From Owenia fusiformis (lineage: Eukaryota > Annelida > Polychaeta > Sabellida > Oweniidae): a DNA stretch of 64,000 nucleotides. Every line of letters begins with the position of its first letter. Position 1 is the stretch's first letter. Location of the stretch: positions 31,240,166-31,304,165 of the forward strand of contig CAIIXF020000011.1 of NCBI GenBank assembly GCA_903813345.2, in the 5' to 3' direction. The position numbers were made by a program, and so were the translations under genes. Below the pieces are notes generated by a model. That model was not told the origin of the DNA and made no database searches. It saw only the letters and a list, made by a program, of their open reading frames with translations. This document shows positions 48,801-57,096 of this stretch, one piece after another.

Positions 48801-50570
48801 TTGTATTAACATTGAGCAAGAAACATTGAAACATGAACTTGTCTGACAACAATCAACGATGATGCTGAACATTGACCACTAGGGATGGGACACAGGCCCG
48901 TAGCCAGGGGGTTCGATGGGTTCAAGCGAACCCCCCATGCCAAAAAAATCTTTCAAAACCATGCAGTTTTTCATCATTCTGAGCACTCTTAAATGATTTT
49001 TGCCATTTTTGGACCAAAATTGTCACAAGTGAACCCCCCCCTGGAATTGTCACAAGCGAACCCCCCCTGGAATTGTCACAAGCGAACCCCCCTTGGCAAA
49101 TCCTGGCTACGGGCCTGGGACAGTTACCCAAAACTGTCCTGTTCTGCAGCAATGTATTTGGTTTTGGTATCAGATCTCATCACATAAGGTAGCACTTTAG
49201 GAATGGGAGAGGACACATCAATCCCTTTGATGCCATTGTCATATTTGCTTCTGTCAATCTTTGACACCGATGCCTGGCCGATGAGTATTTTGTTAAAAAC
49301 TGAATGCAATTTGAACAAAATACTTATTGGCCAGGCGCAGGTACTAAAAATCTAAGGAAACTCTTCTTAAGACCCTTAACAGGTTTTAAGAGGGTTATAA
49401 AATTCCATACCCCTATTTGAAGGGCTTTTAAGGTCATATCTGAAAATAATTGCTGCTGTTAACATGGCCAAGGGGGACACATTGACTAGTAATGTGGTGT
49501 AAAATTGAACTTTATTTTGACAAAACACTAACTTTTAAAATAACTGTAACTTTTTCTCATTAGGGAATTAAACCATGATATTTGGCAGATTAATGTAACT
49601 TTGGATAAGCTTTAAGATGATATATGACACATACTATGAGGACACTGGAAAATGTCTGTCTAGGGGGCTCCATACTTTCGGGACACCCTGTACAATGTAT
49701 GATGTGATGACAATTATGACATATTAATAATACACTTACCAGCTTGCATCAATTAGATAAAGCACCAGTGAACTTAGACTGAGAATACATGACAGGGTCA
49801 CCTGGAAGCAGAAGAGTACAAACATCCTAAAGACATTTAGACAAGTTTGTAGAACCATGATTGTCAGGCCAATAAAGAAAGATTCATTCCCCTTACATAT
49901 TTCATGACAACCTGCAGTTTACCCCATTTAATTGAAACTTCATGCAAGACTAAAATCTTAAGAAAATATTTCGAAAAGACACTGTATATTATATATTACA
50001 AAACGTATAGAAGCTAAACCTACAGTTATATGCTACATGCTGTATTTTGCTTTGCTCACTTTATGTAAATGATTTAATATTTTTGTACAAAATTCAATTT
50101 ATAAACATTTTTATGCATTAGATTAATATTCAAAAGAACCAAACATATATTTTTGAAATAATAAAACTTACCAAGACTCGTCCTGTGACTGTTTGCCCAG
50201 ACACTAACTCAGCAGCTCTGCTATGAGCCATTGTGCCAAGAGTCGCCTCTGCAGGCTCCTTAGCACTAAGACGACGAAGGTCATTTTCATTATTAAGAAC
50301 ACCATTCTCCTTCTTGGTATTTTTCAATATCTCAATGGTACTTGTTTGAAAATCAACGTTTTCATTGACATACTCCAAGGGTTGTGTGGATTTTAGTCTA
50401 TTTTGGTGACGCAGTTTTTGCTGCAGTCGACAAAACTGGATCAGGCGTACAAGAAGAATAAGAATGAGGCCAGCTACGAAGGCAACCAAACTGGAGGCCA
50501 GGAAGTAGTACCAGTGCCGATTCTGAAGGCATTCTTCCTTCGGGGAAAGTGAAGTCCCGTTATCACCCAT
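21778..50570 (-). CDS. slo: SLO/BK-type calcium-activated potassium channel alpha subunit, 24 coding exons
   Basis: Minus-strand exons: 50570-50172, 49801-49740, 47093-46997, 46609-46498, 42427-42276, 41837-41670, 41336-41248, 36783-36673, 36343-36238, 35919-35767, 35569-35417, 35132-35020, 31337-31185, 30735-30659, 30226-30121, 26498-26349, 26014-25891, 25650-25420, 25030-24838, 24492-24418, 23865-23735, 23380-23180, 22830-22660, 21855-21778. Phases agree throughout and the frame yields 1134 aa. Order: extracellular N terminus with an NGT sequon, S0 (about 20-42), S1-S6, filter TVGYGD (305-310), KHIVVCGH opening RCK1 (360 on), RCK2, calcium bowl [11 protein letters not shown] (949-959). This plasma-membrane channel couples voltage and Ca2+ to K+ efflux. 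S4 reads [12 protein letters not shown], so the arginine equal to human R213 is alanine. The tail is short and ends TSNV. BK-like family is certain; it is probably a divergent paralogue, not the canonical slowpoke orthologue. Confidence 0.94.
22418..22618. mobile_element. 201-bp TIR element with 5-bp target duplication (copy 1)
   Basis: The ends CAGGACTGTAGCCAGG and CCTGGCTACGGGCCTG are inverse repeats. The flanking pentamer ATAAC is duplicated (22413-22417 and 22619-22623). The element sits about 36 bases downstream of the donor of the channel's penultimate exon. A related copy lies at 48893-49117 in opposite orientation. Confidence 0.75.
23460..23545. repeat. 86-bp hairpin in SLO intron
   Basis: TATCAAAAGTTCATCTATCA at 23460-23479 is exactly inverted at 23526-23545 (TGATAGATGAACTTTTGATA), leaving a loop of about 46 bases. 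Likely a very short MITE. Confidence 0.65.
23735..23865 (-). CDS. slo: SLO exon encoding the calcium bowl
   Basis: This exon encodes [12 protein letters not shown] followed by [18 protein letters not shown] in RCK2. The aspartate string matches the BK calcium bowl (human QFLDQDDDDDPD), including the distal D...D positions that bind Ca2+ in BK. The donor is GTCAGT, less usual than the GTAAGT found at most other exons of this gene. SLO3 channels lack an intact bowl, so this argues for the calcium-gated SLO1 lineage. Confidence 0.9.
27690..28440. repeat. 57-bp minisatellite in SLO intron
   Basis: About twelve tandem units containing GACTAGGCTATTAGCGTACC and CCATGGCAAGGCCAAAG repeat with a 57-bp period. 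Degenerate units extend upstream to about 27370. Because 57 is a multiple of three, open frames run through the array on both strands (a 19-residue repeat beginning [11 protein letters not shown] on plus). These are not taken as genes. Confidence 0.85.
29008..29895. mobile_element. 888-bp near-perfect palindrome (foldback element)
   Basis: The ends CACCCTTGGTATACGCAGC and its inverse bound two arms of roughly 400 bases that are almost exact reverse complements. The centre (29419-29490) holds a twice-repeated CCCCGAACCGGTCCGTCTTC segment. AAAAA flanks both ends and may be a target duplication. No coding capacity. High arm identity suggests a recent insertion or active arm homogenisation. Confidence 0.8.
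31402..32339 (-). pseudogene. Mariner element with internally deleted transposase
   Basis: The TIRs CGAGGGGTGGTCCAAAAGTC and GACTTTTGGATCACCCCTCG are flanked by TA (31400-31401, 32340-32341). The minus strand encodes an N-terminal fragment from about 32125 joined to a C-terminal mariner motif (SLDMAPCDF), then stops and frame breaks. The middle of the transposase, including most catalytic residues, is missing. The element lies 65 bases upstream (minus sense) of SLO exon 31337-31185. Confidence 0.75.
32540..33690. repeat. 162-bp satellite array in SLO intron
   Basis: About seven tandem units, each with TGGTTTGGCTGAAAACCTG, GACAAGTCTTGAAAGTGAAG and CAAAATGGCCACCTTAAAAT. The spacing between the TTTGGCTG motifs is 162 bases. 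Units are highly similar; the first near 32520 is more diverged. Confidence 0.85.
33820..34860. repeat. About 146-bp satellite array with repeated GCCGCCATCTTG
   Basis: Seven tandem units begin GAGTTATCAAAGATTACG and contain ATGGCCGCCATTTTGA, CAGCCGCCATCTTGAAAA and GTCCCTAGGCATC. The array ends in TCGCCCGGACAAACAGACGG and a (GGAC)n tail. Single degenerate copies occur at about 7770-8090. Confidence 0.85.
34858..34920. repeat. GGAC microsatellite
   Basis: A run of GGAC/AGAC/GGAT tetramers follows directly on the 146-bp satellite. It is the recurring end of this repeat family. Confidence 0.85.
36868..41122. mobile_element. 4.25-kb foldback transposon with TA target duplication
   Basis: The ends GTGAGGTAGCACCGAAAAAT and its inverse are flanked by TA (36866-36867, 41123-41124). 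Terminal arms of about 400 bases are followed inward by units of about 360 bases (motif AAGTGTCAAAGACCAT at about 37347, 37704 and 38071, inverted on the right side). A unique centre at 38330-39660 carries decayed coding sequence. The element fills nearly the whole intron between SLO exons 41336-41248 and 36783-36673; the remaining intron sequence is only about 200 bases. Confidence 0.8.
38340..39450 (-). pseudogene. Decayed transposon-associated ORF inside the foldback element
   Basis: On the minus strand, in order, broken frames give [19 protein letters not shown] with DFLDPF, then [18 protein letters not shown], then [16 protein letters not shown] and LKGKG. I recall the order (DLG...NPF...PVPW.LATPDG...LLGLHAFTG...KGK) from a widespread invertebrate transposon-linked protein family that I cannot name with certainty. 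Several stops and frameshifts are present, so it is inactive. A further frame on the opposite strand at about 39480-39660 ([17 protein letters not shown]) resembles the C-terminal part of the same family, implying an internal inversion. Confidence 0.45.
41670..41837 (-). CDS. slo: SLO exon encoding pore loop and selectivity filter
   Basis: This exon encodes [10 protein letters not shown], then [19 protein letters not shown], then S6 up to FFIIGAL. TVGYGD is the potassium filter. The S6 glycine pair of BK (GG) reads GA here. Acceptor and donor (TTAG/GTAAGT) are canonical and both phases are 0. Confidence 0.93.
42046..42235. repeat. GTGGAACACCTC repeat with inverted end
   Basis: Several direct copies of AGTGGAACACCTCT, followed by an inverted GGTGTTCCACTTACACAGG. 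It lies just downstream (minus sense) of the S4-S5 exon. A related pattern of GAACACCTCTC occurs at about 60590-60690. Probably a decayed MITE. Confidence 0.5.
42276..42427 (-). CDS. slo: SLO exon encoding S4, S4-S5 linker and S5
   Basis: It encodes [18 protein letters not shown] and, after KKNSVIRLW, an S5 ending AGAGFIHL. Ungapped alignment to human BK (LRFLRALRLIQFSEILQF) keeps R207 and R210 equivalents (R226, R229), changes R213 to A232 and E219 to D238. Confidence 0.92.
43384..44340. mobile_element. TIR element of about 0.96 kb in SLO intron
   Basis: The left end AACGCAACAAATTGTTATC and a right end whose inverse reads AACGCAACAAGCAGTTATC begin arms of about 95 bases or more, both containing ATTTCATTTAATGTACCA. 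Inside, a segment with ACCAAGTT and GCGAAAGTCAGTG is repeated in direct and inverted orientation. No intact ORF. Confidence 0.6.
46997..47093 (-). CDS. slo: SLO exon encoding S1-S2 loop and S2, parent of the 82-bp minisatellite
   Basis: The acceptor TTATAG is followed by G|CAT, giving [20 protein letters not shown] and the S2 sequence [10 protein letters not shown], with donor GTAAGT at 46996-46991. It is the only one of the repeat copies that continues into a full S2 and a good donor, so it is taken as the functional exon. The D153 and R167 equivalents of human BK are retained. Confidence 0.92.
47039..48685. repeat. 82-bp minisatellite derived from a SLO exon and its splice acceptor
   Basis: About twenty tandem units with an 82-bp period. 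Each (plus strand) contains AGGTCTATTTGTTGGGTAT, CTCTCTAACCATGG, and CATCATGCCTATAACATTAA. Read on the minus strand, each unit contains the acceptor TTATAG plus the first 58-59 bases of exon 47093-46997, then diverges to intron-like sequence. Unit one is the real exon. The last units carry a 5-base insertion. Confidence 0.93.
48685..48770. repeat. 41-bp tandem duplication
   Basis: Two adjacent copies of a segment starting GACAAAATGTCAACAC and ending GGTAAGTAAAGT, directly beyond the 82-bp array. Differences are minimal. Confidence 0.7.
48893..49117. mobile_element. 225-bp TIR element with 5-bp target duplication (copy 2)
   Basis: The ends CAGGCCCGTAGCCAGG and CCTGGCTACGGGCCTG are flanked by GGACA on both sides (48888-48892, 49118-49122). 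It is the same family as 22418-22618, in opposite orientation, with a short internal duplication of AATTGTCACAAGCGAACCCC. Confidence 0.75.
50172..50570 (-). CDS. slo: SLO first coding exon (N terminus, S0, S0-S1 linker)
   Basis: The start at 50570 sits in AAAAATGGG. An in-frame TAG lies 11 codons upstream, and a 3' splice site (TTTTTCAG) ends at about 50604, so this is not the first transcribed exon. The peptide begins [14 protein letters not shown], with the extracellular sequon NGT, then S0 and a cytoplasmic linker of about 85 residues that ends GQTVTGRVL, matching human AQTLTGRVL. Confidence 0.92.
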
Positions 50571-50781
50571 TTTTATGGATTCAGTGTGATATAAACACTA
50601 CATCTGAAAAACATGATTATAAAGCATGACTACATATACGAGGGTGGTTCATAAATTAAGGTGCACTTTGATCTCATTTGAAAACTATACATTCAATCGA
50701 TGTTAAATTTTCAGATTTGATTATTTATGAAAGTTATGAAAGTTGCAACATTTCTGTGAGGTTTTGTAACTTATAATACCT

Positions 50782-52320
50782 CTAGACGAGTAGGGATTTG
50801 CAAAAAATAAAATAAAAAAGGATCGACTGACCCTGTTGGGTTTCTTGGTATTTTTGGAAAGCTGTGCATCACCACAACATCTTCTACTTAATAAGAAGTT
50901 CTGAAAATGGTCCCGTTGCCATGGAAACGGACGCTGAATAAAATACCTGCTATTAACAGTATTCGAATCACCAATAACATGTTTTGTTATATAACTATTC
51001 CATTTCTTATCTGTTTTAAATAATCTTGGTACCAAATGAAAGCATATTGAGTGCCCTTTCAGATAAAGTATAATTTATGCAAATCAGCTCATTTGCATAT
51101 CTTCTGTGACGTCATAATTGTGATTTTTCCTAATATTTTGAGCAAGTTATTAAAATACATGTTATAAATACCCCTTTGAATTAAATAAGTGTAGTAAAGT
51201 TGTATATATTCATAAAATACAAATGTAGGAGAACCAGGCTTTATTTTGATATACATAACATATCTCAATCAGTTAAAGCGATATAGCCCACGTCCTTTTA
51301 ATTAGTACATAACTGGAAAAATAACAGCAAAAGTAGACCTATTTTATGGTACAACTTGTATTTTACAAAATATGAACTAGCCTTATGTAAATTATGGGGG
51401 GTTGAGACGGTAAACGCTGATATTAGCAGGTAGACCTCAGACCATACTGGGTATCTTTAGAAAGCTAAGGCTCTACTATATCTTCCACATAATGAGAAGT
51501 TCTGAAAATGGCGCCGTTGCCATGGAAACGGACGCCGTTTAAAATACCTGCTATTAATAGTATAAATATCACCAATAACATGATTTATTTGATAACTTCT
51601 CCATTTATTATCCATTTTAAATAATCTTGGTACCAAATGAAACCATGTCGAATGCCCTTTCAGAAAAATTACGATTTATGCAAATTAGCTCATCTGCATA
51701 TATTTTGTGACGTCATAATTGCAATTTTTCCTAATATTTTTTAGCAAGTTATTAAAATACATGGGATAAATAACCCCTTTAAATTATATAATTGTAGTAA
51801 AATTGAATATCTTCATTGAACACAAATGTAGCCTAGACAGGCTTTATTGAGATATATAGATCATATTTCAATCAGTCTGGGAGATATAGCCTACATCTCT
51901 TTAGTTAGTACATAACTGGAAAAAATACAGCAAAAATAGACCTACTTATGGTATTTTACAAAATATAAACCAGTCTCATATTAATTATGGGTGCTGAGAT
52001 GGAAAACGCTGATATTAACAGGTAAACCCAAGACCTACTGGGTCTCTTGGTATCTTTAGAAAGCTAAACATCTTTACTCAATCTTCCGCATAATGAGACA
52101 TTCTGTAATTGGTCCCGTTGCTATGGAAACGGACTAATAAAAACAAATAAAAATAATACACTAGGTATTGGCAATATCGTGATCATGAAAAAAATGTTTG
52201 TCTCAAAACTTTCCTATTTATTATCCATTTTGAGTAATATTGGAATCAAATAAAAGCTCGTTATTTCAGTTACAGTGCAATCTATGCAAATTAGCTCATT
52301 TACATATCCTTTGTGACATC
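50782..52320. repeat. Left arm: tandem repeat of about 600 bp
   Basis: Two full units and one partial unit carry GTTGCCATGGAAACGG, AATCTTGGTACCAAATGA, CATTTGCATAT...TGACGTCATAAT and AGGCTTTATT. They recur in inverse orientation in 55200-57096. The outer edge TAGACGAGTAGGGATTTGC matches the inverse at about 57088. Confidence 0.75.
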
Positions 52321-54150
52321 ATAATAGTATAGTTTCTTGGGGCCATTGGAGGCCATCGTACAGCTTCTACTAGGGGCTATCATATAGCTTCTGGGTCTAC
52401 TGGAGGCCATTCTATATCTTCTGGGGGCCACCGTATAGCTTCTGGGTGCCACCATATAGCTTCTTGAGGCCATCGTATTGCTTCTTTGGCCCACCATGTA
52501 GCTTCTTGGGGCCACTAGGGGCCCCTGTATAGCTTCTGGGGGTCACTGTAAAGCTTCTTGGGGCTATTGGGGCCTACCATATAGCTTCTAGGGCTACTAG
52601 GGGCCCTTTGTATATCTTCTGGGGGCCACCATATAGCTTTCCGGGGCCACTGTATAGCTTTAAGGGGGCACTAGGGGCCACTGTATAGATTCTGGGGGCC
52701 TTTGGGGCCCACCGTACGGTTTCTCGGGGCTATCATATAGCTTCTGGGGCCACTGGGAACCATCATATAGCTTCTGGGGGCCACCGTATAGCTTCTTGGG
52801 GCCATCATATTGCTTCTTTGGCCCACCATGTAGCTTCTTGGGGCCACTAGGGGCCCCTGTATAGCTTCTAGGGGCCACTGTCAAGCTTCTTGGGGCTACT
52901 GGGGCCCGACATATAGCTTCTGGGGGCTACTAGGGGCCCTCTGTATAGCTTCTGGGGGCCACCATATAGCTTTCCGGGGCCACTGTATAGCTTTAGGGGA
53001 GCACTAGGGGCCACTGTATAGATTCTAGGGGCTACTTAGGAGGGCCCTGTATAGCTTCTAGAGGCCATATTGGGGACCACCGTACAGTTTCTGGGGGCTA
53101 ACATATAGCTTCTAGGGCTACTGGGGGCCATCGTGTAGCTTCTGGGGGCCCTTTGTATATCTTCTGGGGGCCACCATATAGCTTTCCGGGGCCACTGTAT
53201 AGCTTTAAGGGGGCACTAGGGGCCACTGTATAGATTCTGGGGGCCATTGGGAGCCACTGTACAGTTTCTGGGGGCTATCATATAGCTTCTGGGGGCTATC
53301 ATATAGCTTCTGGGGGCTATCATAAAGCTTCTTGGGGCTACTGGAGGCCATCCTATAACTTCTGGGGGCCACCCTATAGCTTCTGGGGGCTACTGGAGGC
53401 CATCCTACAGCTTATTATAGCTTCTGGGGGCCATCAAATAGCTTCTTGGGCCCACCATATAGCTTCTTGGGGCCACTAGGGGCCCCTGTATAACTTCTGG
53501 GGCCACTGTAAAGCTTCTTGGAGCCACTGGGGGCCACCACATAGCTTCTGGGGGCTACTAGGGGCCCTCTGTATAGCTTCTGGGGGCCATCATATAGCTT
53601 TCCAGGGCCACTGTGTAGCTTTAGGGGAGCACTAGGGGCCACTGTATAGATTCTGGGGGCTACTCAGGAGGGCCCTGTATAGCTTCTGGAGGCCATATTG
53701 GGGACCACCGTACAGTTTCTGGGGGCTAACATATAGCTTCTAGGGCTACTGGGGGCCATCGTGTAGCTTCTGGGGGCCCCTGTATAGCTTCATGGGGCCT
53801 CCTATAGCTTCTGGGGGCCACCATATAGCTTCTAGGGGCCATTTGGAGCCCCTATGTAGCTTCTGGGGGGCCCTGTATAGCTTCTGAGGGTCACCATATA
53901 GCTTCTAGGGGCATTTAGAGCCCCTGTATAGCTTCCGGGGGCCAACATATAGCTTCTGGGGGCTACTAGAGGCCCCTGTATAGCTTCTGGGGACCACCTT
54001 ATAGCTTCTTGGGACCATTGGGGGCCTTTGTATAGCTTCTGTGGCTACTGAGGGCCACCATACAGCTTCTGGGTCTGGGAGCCACTATTTAGCTTCTGAA
54101 GGCCACTTGGGGCCCCTGTATAGCTTCTTGGGGCCACTGGGGACCTAGTA
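52320..54150. repeat. GC-rich minisatellite at the palindrome centre
   Basis: About 1.8 kb of variable units built on TATAGCTTCTGGGGGCCAC with interspersed CTAGGGGCCCCTG. Higher-order repeats recur, for example the block near 52480-52700 again at about 52810-53030 and 53430-53660. Composition differs sharply from the AT-rich surroundings. Open frames through it are repeat artefacts. Confidence 0.85.
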
Positions 54151-55199
54151 AATTAATGTATTTTGCCAGTTTCACCAAAATAATCAAATTGGTGGCTGGC
54201 GAGATGGGGTAAAATTAAGTTATAATCTTTTGAACAAATTCATGTGACTATTTATCTCTAAATCAGCACTTTCTTTTACCTAGGGAGCATAACCTTTTCA
54301 AGAAGTGTTATTTTGGACCACCTTTTTAAAGAAATTGAAATGTAAAAACCTGATTTTCAAGTGATGTTACCATAGCAACTGAAATGTTATATATATTACA
54401 TAAACCATATGATGAATTATTTCATCTTTACTTCTAATCATGTATATAATAGATAAGTATATACTTCAGATGCTTTAAGAATCAAGAATATGAAGAAAAT
54501 TATGAAAATCAGCAAAATAATGCATTCTACGGTCACAAATAGTGTTCTGTTACTGTTGCTATAGCAACAGATTAAGATTTTTTCTTGATTTTTGTCACAC
54601 ATATCAAGCATCATACTAAAACTAATTCAAGTTAATATATTTATTAGTGTCTGAGATATGAGGGTGCCTTATAGTACCCCCTGTATATTTTATCAGGGGG
54701 TTATAAGAAATGCTCTGTAGAGAGTTGCCCAATTTGTGTAAATTTGGAAATATTTGAGCAATTGTGTAAAAAAATATGTGATATTTTGTGAAAAGTGTTC
54801 AAATTAGACAGGTTAATTTTTTGAACATGAGTGTTCACTATTCGAATTTGGAGGTGGTCAGATTTCAATGGGAGGAAAAAATGAGACCAGAAAAAGATGT
54901 TTGGATATGCCTTTGATTGAGGCAAACTAATACTTTTCCTATAATACCACAAAATATATGTAAAGTTTGGTCTATATCACTCAGGAATGAATAATTGAAC
55001 TATTTAAAGAGGGTACATTCTGTATTTCCTATCCTGGTGGAGATCTACTCTATTTATCAAAATGATGATGTGTTGTGTTACATTCATCATATCGGCATAT
55101 GGAGATATGACAGGTTTACTACACTTGTTTAATAGAAGATGATTTATGACATATATAATAAGTTGATAAAAATGGTATAAAAATATCAAATATGATTAT

Positions 55200-57096
55200 T
55201 TAAAATGGATAAGAAATGAAAGAGTTATACAAAGCAGTTTATTTGTGATTTAAATAGTGTTATTAGCAGGTATTTTAATTAGTGTATGTTTCCATGACAA
55301 CGGGACCATTTTCAGAACTTCTCATTATGTAGAAGATGTAGTCGAGATGCTTAGCTGTCAAAAGATATCATCAGCGTCTGGGGTCTACCTGCTAATATCA
55401 GTGTTTTCCATATCAGGCCCACATATTTTATTTAAGGCTGGCTCATATATGGTAAAATACCATAAAATAGGTCTACATTTTGCTGTTTATTTTCCAGCTA
55501 TGTTCTAATTAAAAAAGATGTAGGCCATATCATCTAGACTGTTTGAACTATGTTCTATATATCAAAATAAAGCCTGTCTGTCCCATATGTATCTTCTATG
55601 AAAATATTACACGTTTACTGCGCTTATTTATTTCAAGTCGATATTTATAATATTATATTTTAATAACTTGCTCAAAATATTAGGAAAATGGCAATTATGA
55701 CGTCACAAAAGATATGCAAATGAGCTTATTTGCATAAATTATACTTTAACTGAAAGGGCATTCAACATGCTTTCATTTGGTACCAAGATTATTTAAAATG
55801 GATAAGAAATGGAAAAGTTATAAAATAAAACATGTTATTGGTGATTTAAGTACTGTTAATAGCAGGTATTTTAATCAGCGTCCGTTTCCATGGCAACGGG
55901 ACAATTTTCAGATTTTAGCATTATGTGGAATATGTAGTAGAGATGCTTAGCTTTCTAAAGATACCTAGAGACCCAGTAGGGTCTGGGAATAACCTGCTAA
56001 TATCAGTGTTTTCCATCTTAAGCCCAGATAATTTATATAAGGCTGGCTCATATTTTGTAAAATACCATAAAATATGTCTATGTTTAGCTGTATATTTTCC
56101 AGCTATGTACTAATTAAAAAGGATGTAGGCTATATCATCTAGACTGATTTAGCTATGTTCTATATATCAAAATAAAGCCTGTCTGTCCTACATTTATATT
56201 CTCTGAAGATATTACACTTTTACTGCGCTTAATTAATTCAAGGGGGGTATATATAACATGTATTTTAAAATTTGCTCAAAATATTAGGAAAAATTGCAGT
56301 TATGACGTCACAAAAGATATGCAAATGAGCTAATTTACATAAATTATACTTTAATCGAAAGGGCACTCAACATGCTTTCATTTGGTACCAACATTATTTA
56401 AAACGGATAAGAAATGGAAAAGTTATAAAATAAAACATGTTATTGGTGATTTAAATACTGTTAATCAAATTATAATCTACAGTGTACTCTATGTGGTAAA
56501 AGGGAACCTGAAACAATGGAACATTTCCTGTTTCAATGTGATGCATTCCGCTTCGAGCGTTTGCAAATGAATAATTTATATCATGGAACATTTGACAACG
56601 TTTATAATATGAGCAATGAGTTACGTGTAAAACAAATATTTGGTGAAAGTACAACCGAAATTCAGTTAAAAACAGCAGACATAATTCTGGCTATGCAAAT
56701 CAAAAGAAATTCGTTGTTGGTGTGACAACTCTATTTTGGTCCTGAGCTATCGACCTTGGGGAAGATGGCATCGGTCACTATAGAGGCTTTATCTTAACTT
56801 GGGATATATATTTCTTCATTATTTTGAATATGTTTGTTTTTATTCATTATTTCAATTTGTAACTTTATAATTGTAACTCTCTAGTGATTAGAGGTAAATA
56901 AATATACAATACAATAGTAAGTATTTTAATCAGCGTCCGTTTCCATGGCAACGGGACCATTTTCAGAACTTCTCATTATTTGGAATATGTAGCAGATATG
57001 TTAAGCTTTCCAAAAATACCAAGAAACCCAACAGGGTCAGTCGATCCTTTTATTTCTTTAAATAAGCACTTTTTGGCAAATCCCTACTCGTCTACT
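55200..57096. repeat. Right arm: inverse copies of the 600-bp repeat
   Basis: Units inverse to the left arm, with GTTTCCATGGCAACGGGAC at about 55288 (variant), 55884 and 56939. The outermost unit ends in a mirror of the left edge (GACCCTG...CAACAGGGTC). A LINE fragment splits one unit. Confidence 0.75.
56466..56915 (+). mobile_element. 5'-truncated LINE 3' end inserted in a repeat unit
   Basis: An open frame to the stop at 56723-56725 reads CTLCGKREPETMEHFLFQC, a C-x2-C...H...C zinc-finger-like motif found at the C terminus of many non-LTR retrotransposon reverse transcriptases. About 190 bases of 3' UTR follow, ending in ATACAATACAAT. The neighbouring repeat unit shows the empty site (GTTAATAGCAGGTATTTT), giving the insertion limits directly. 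Confidence 0.7.

Noticed and set aside
52300-53642. Proline/serine/tyrosine-rich open frames on the minus strand
   Set aside because: They are translations of the GC-rich minisatellite (repeats of APRSY, GPKKLY) with interruptions and no gene context.
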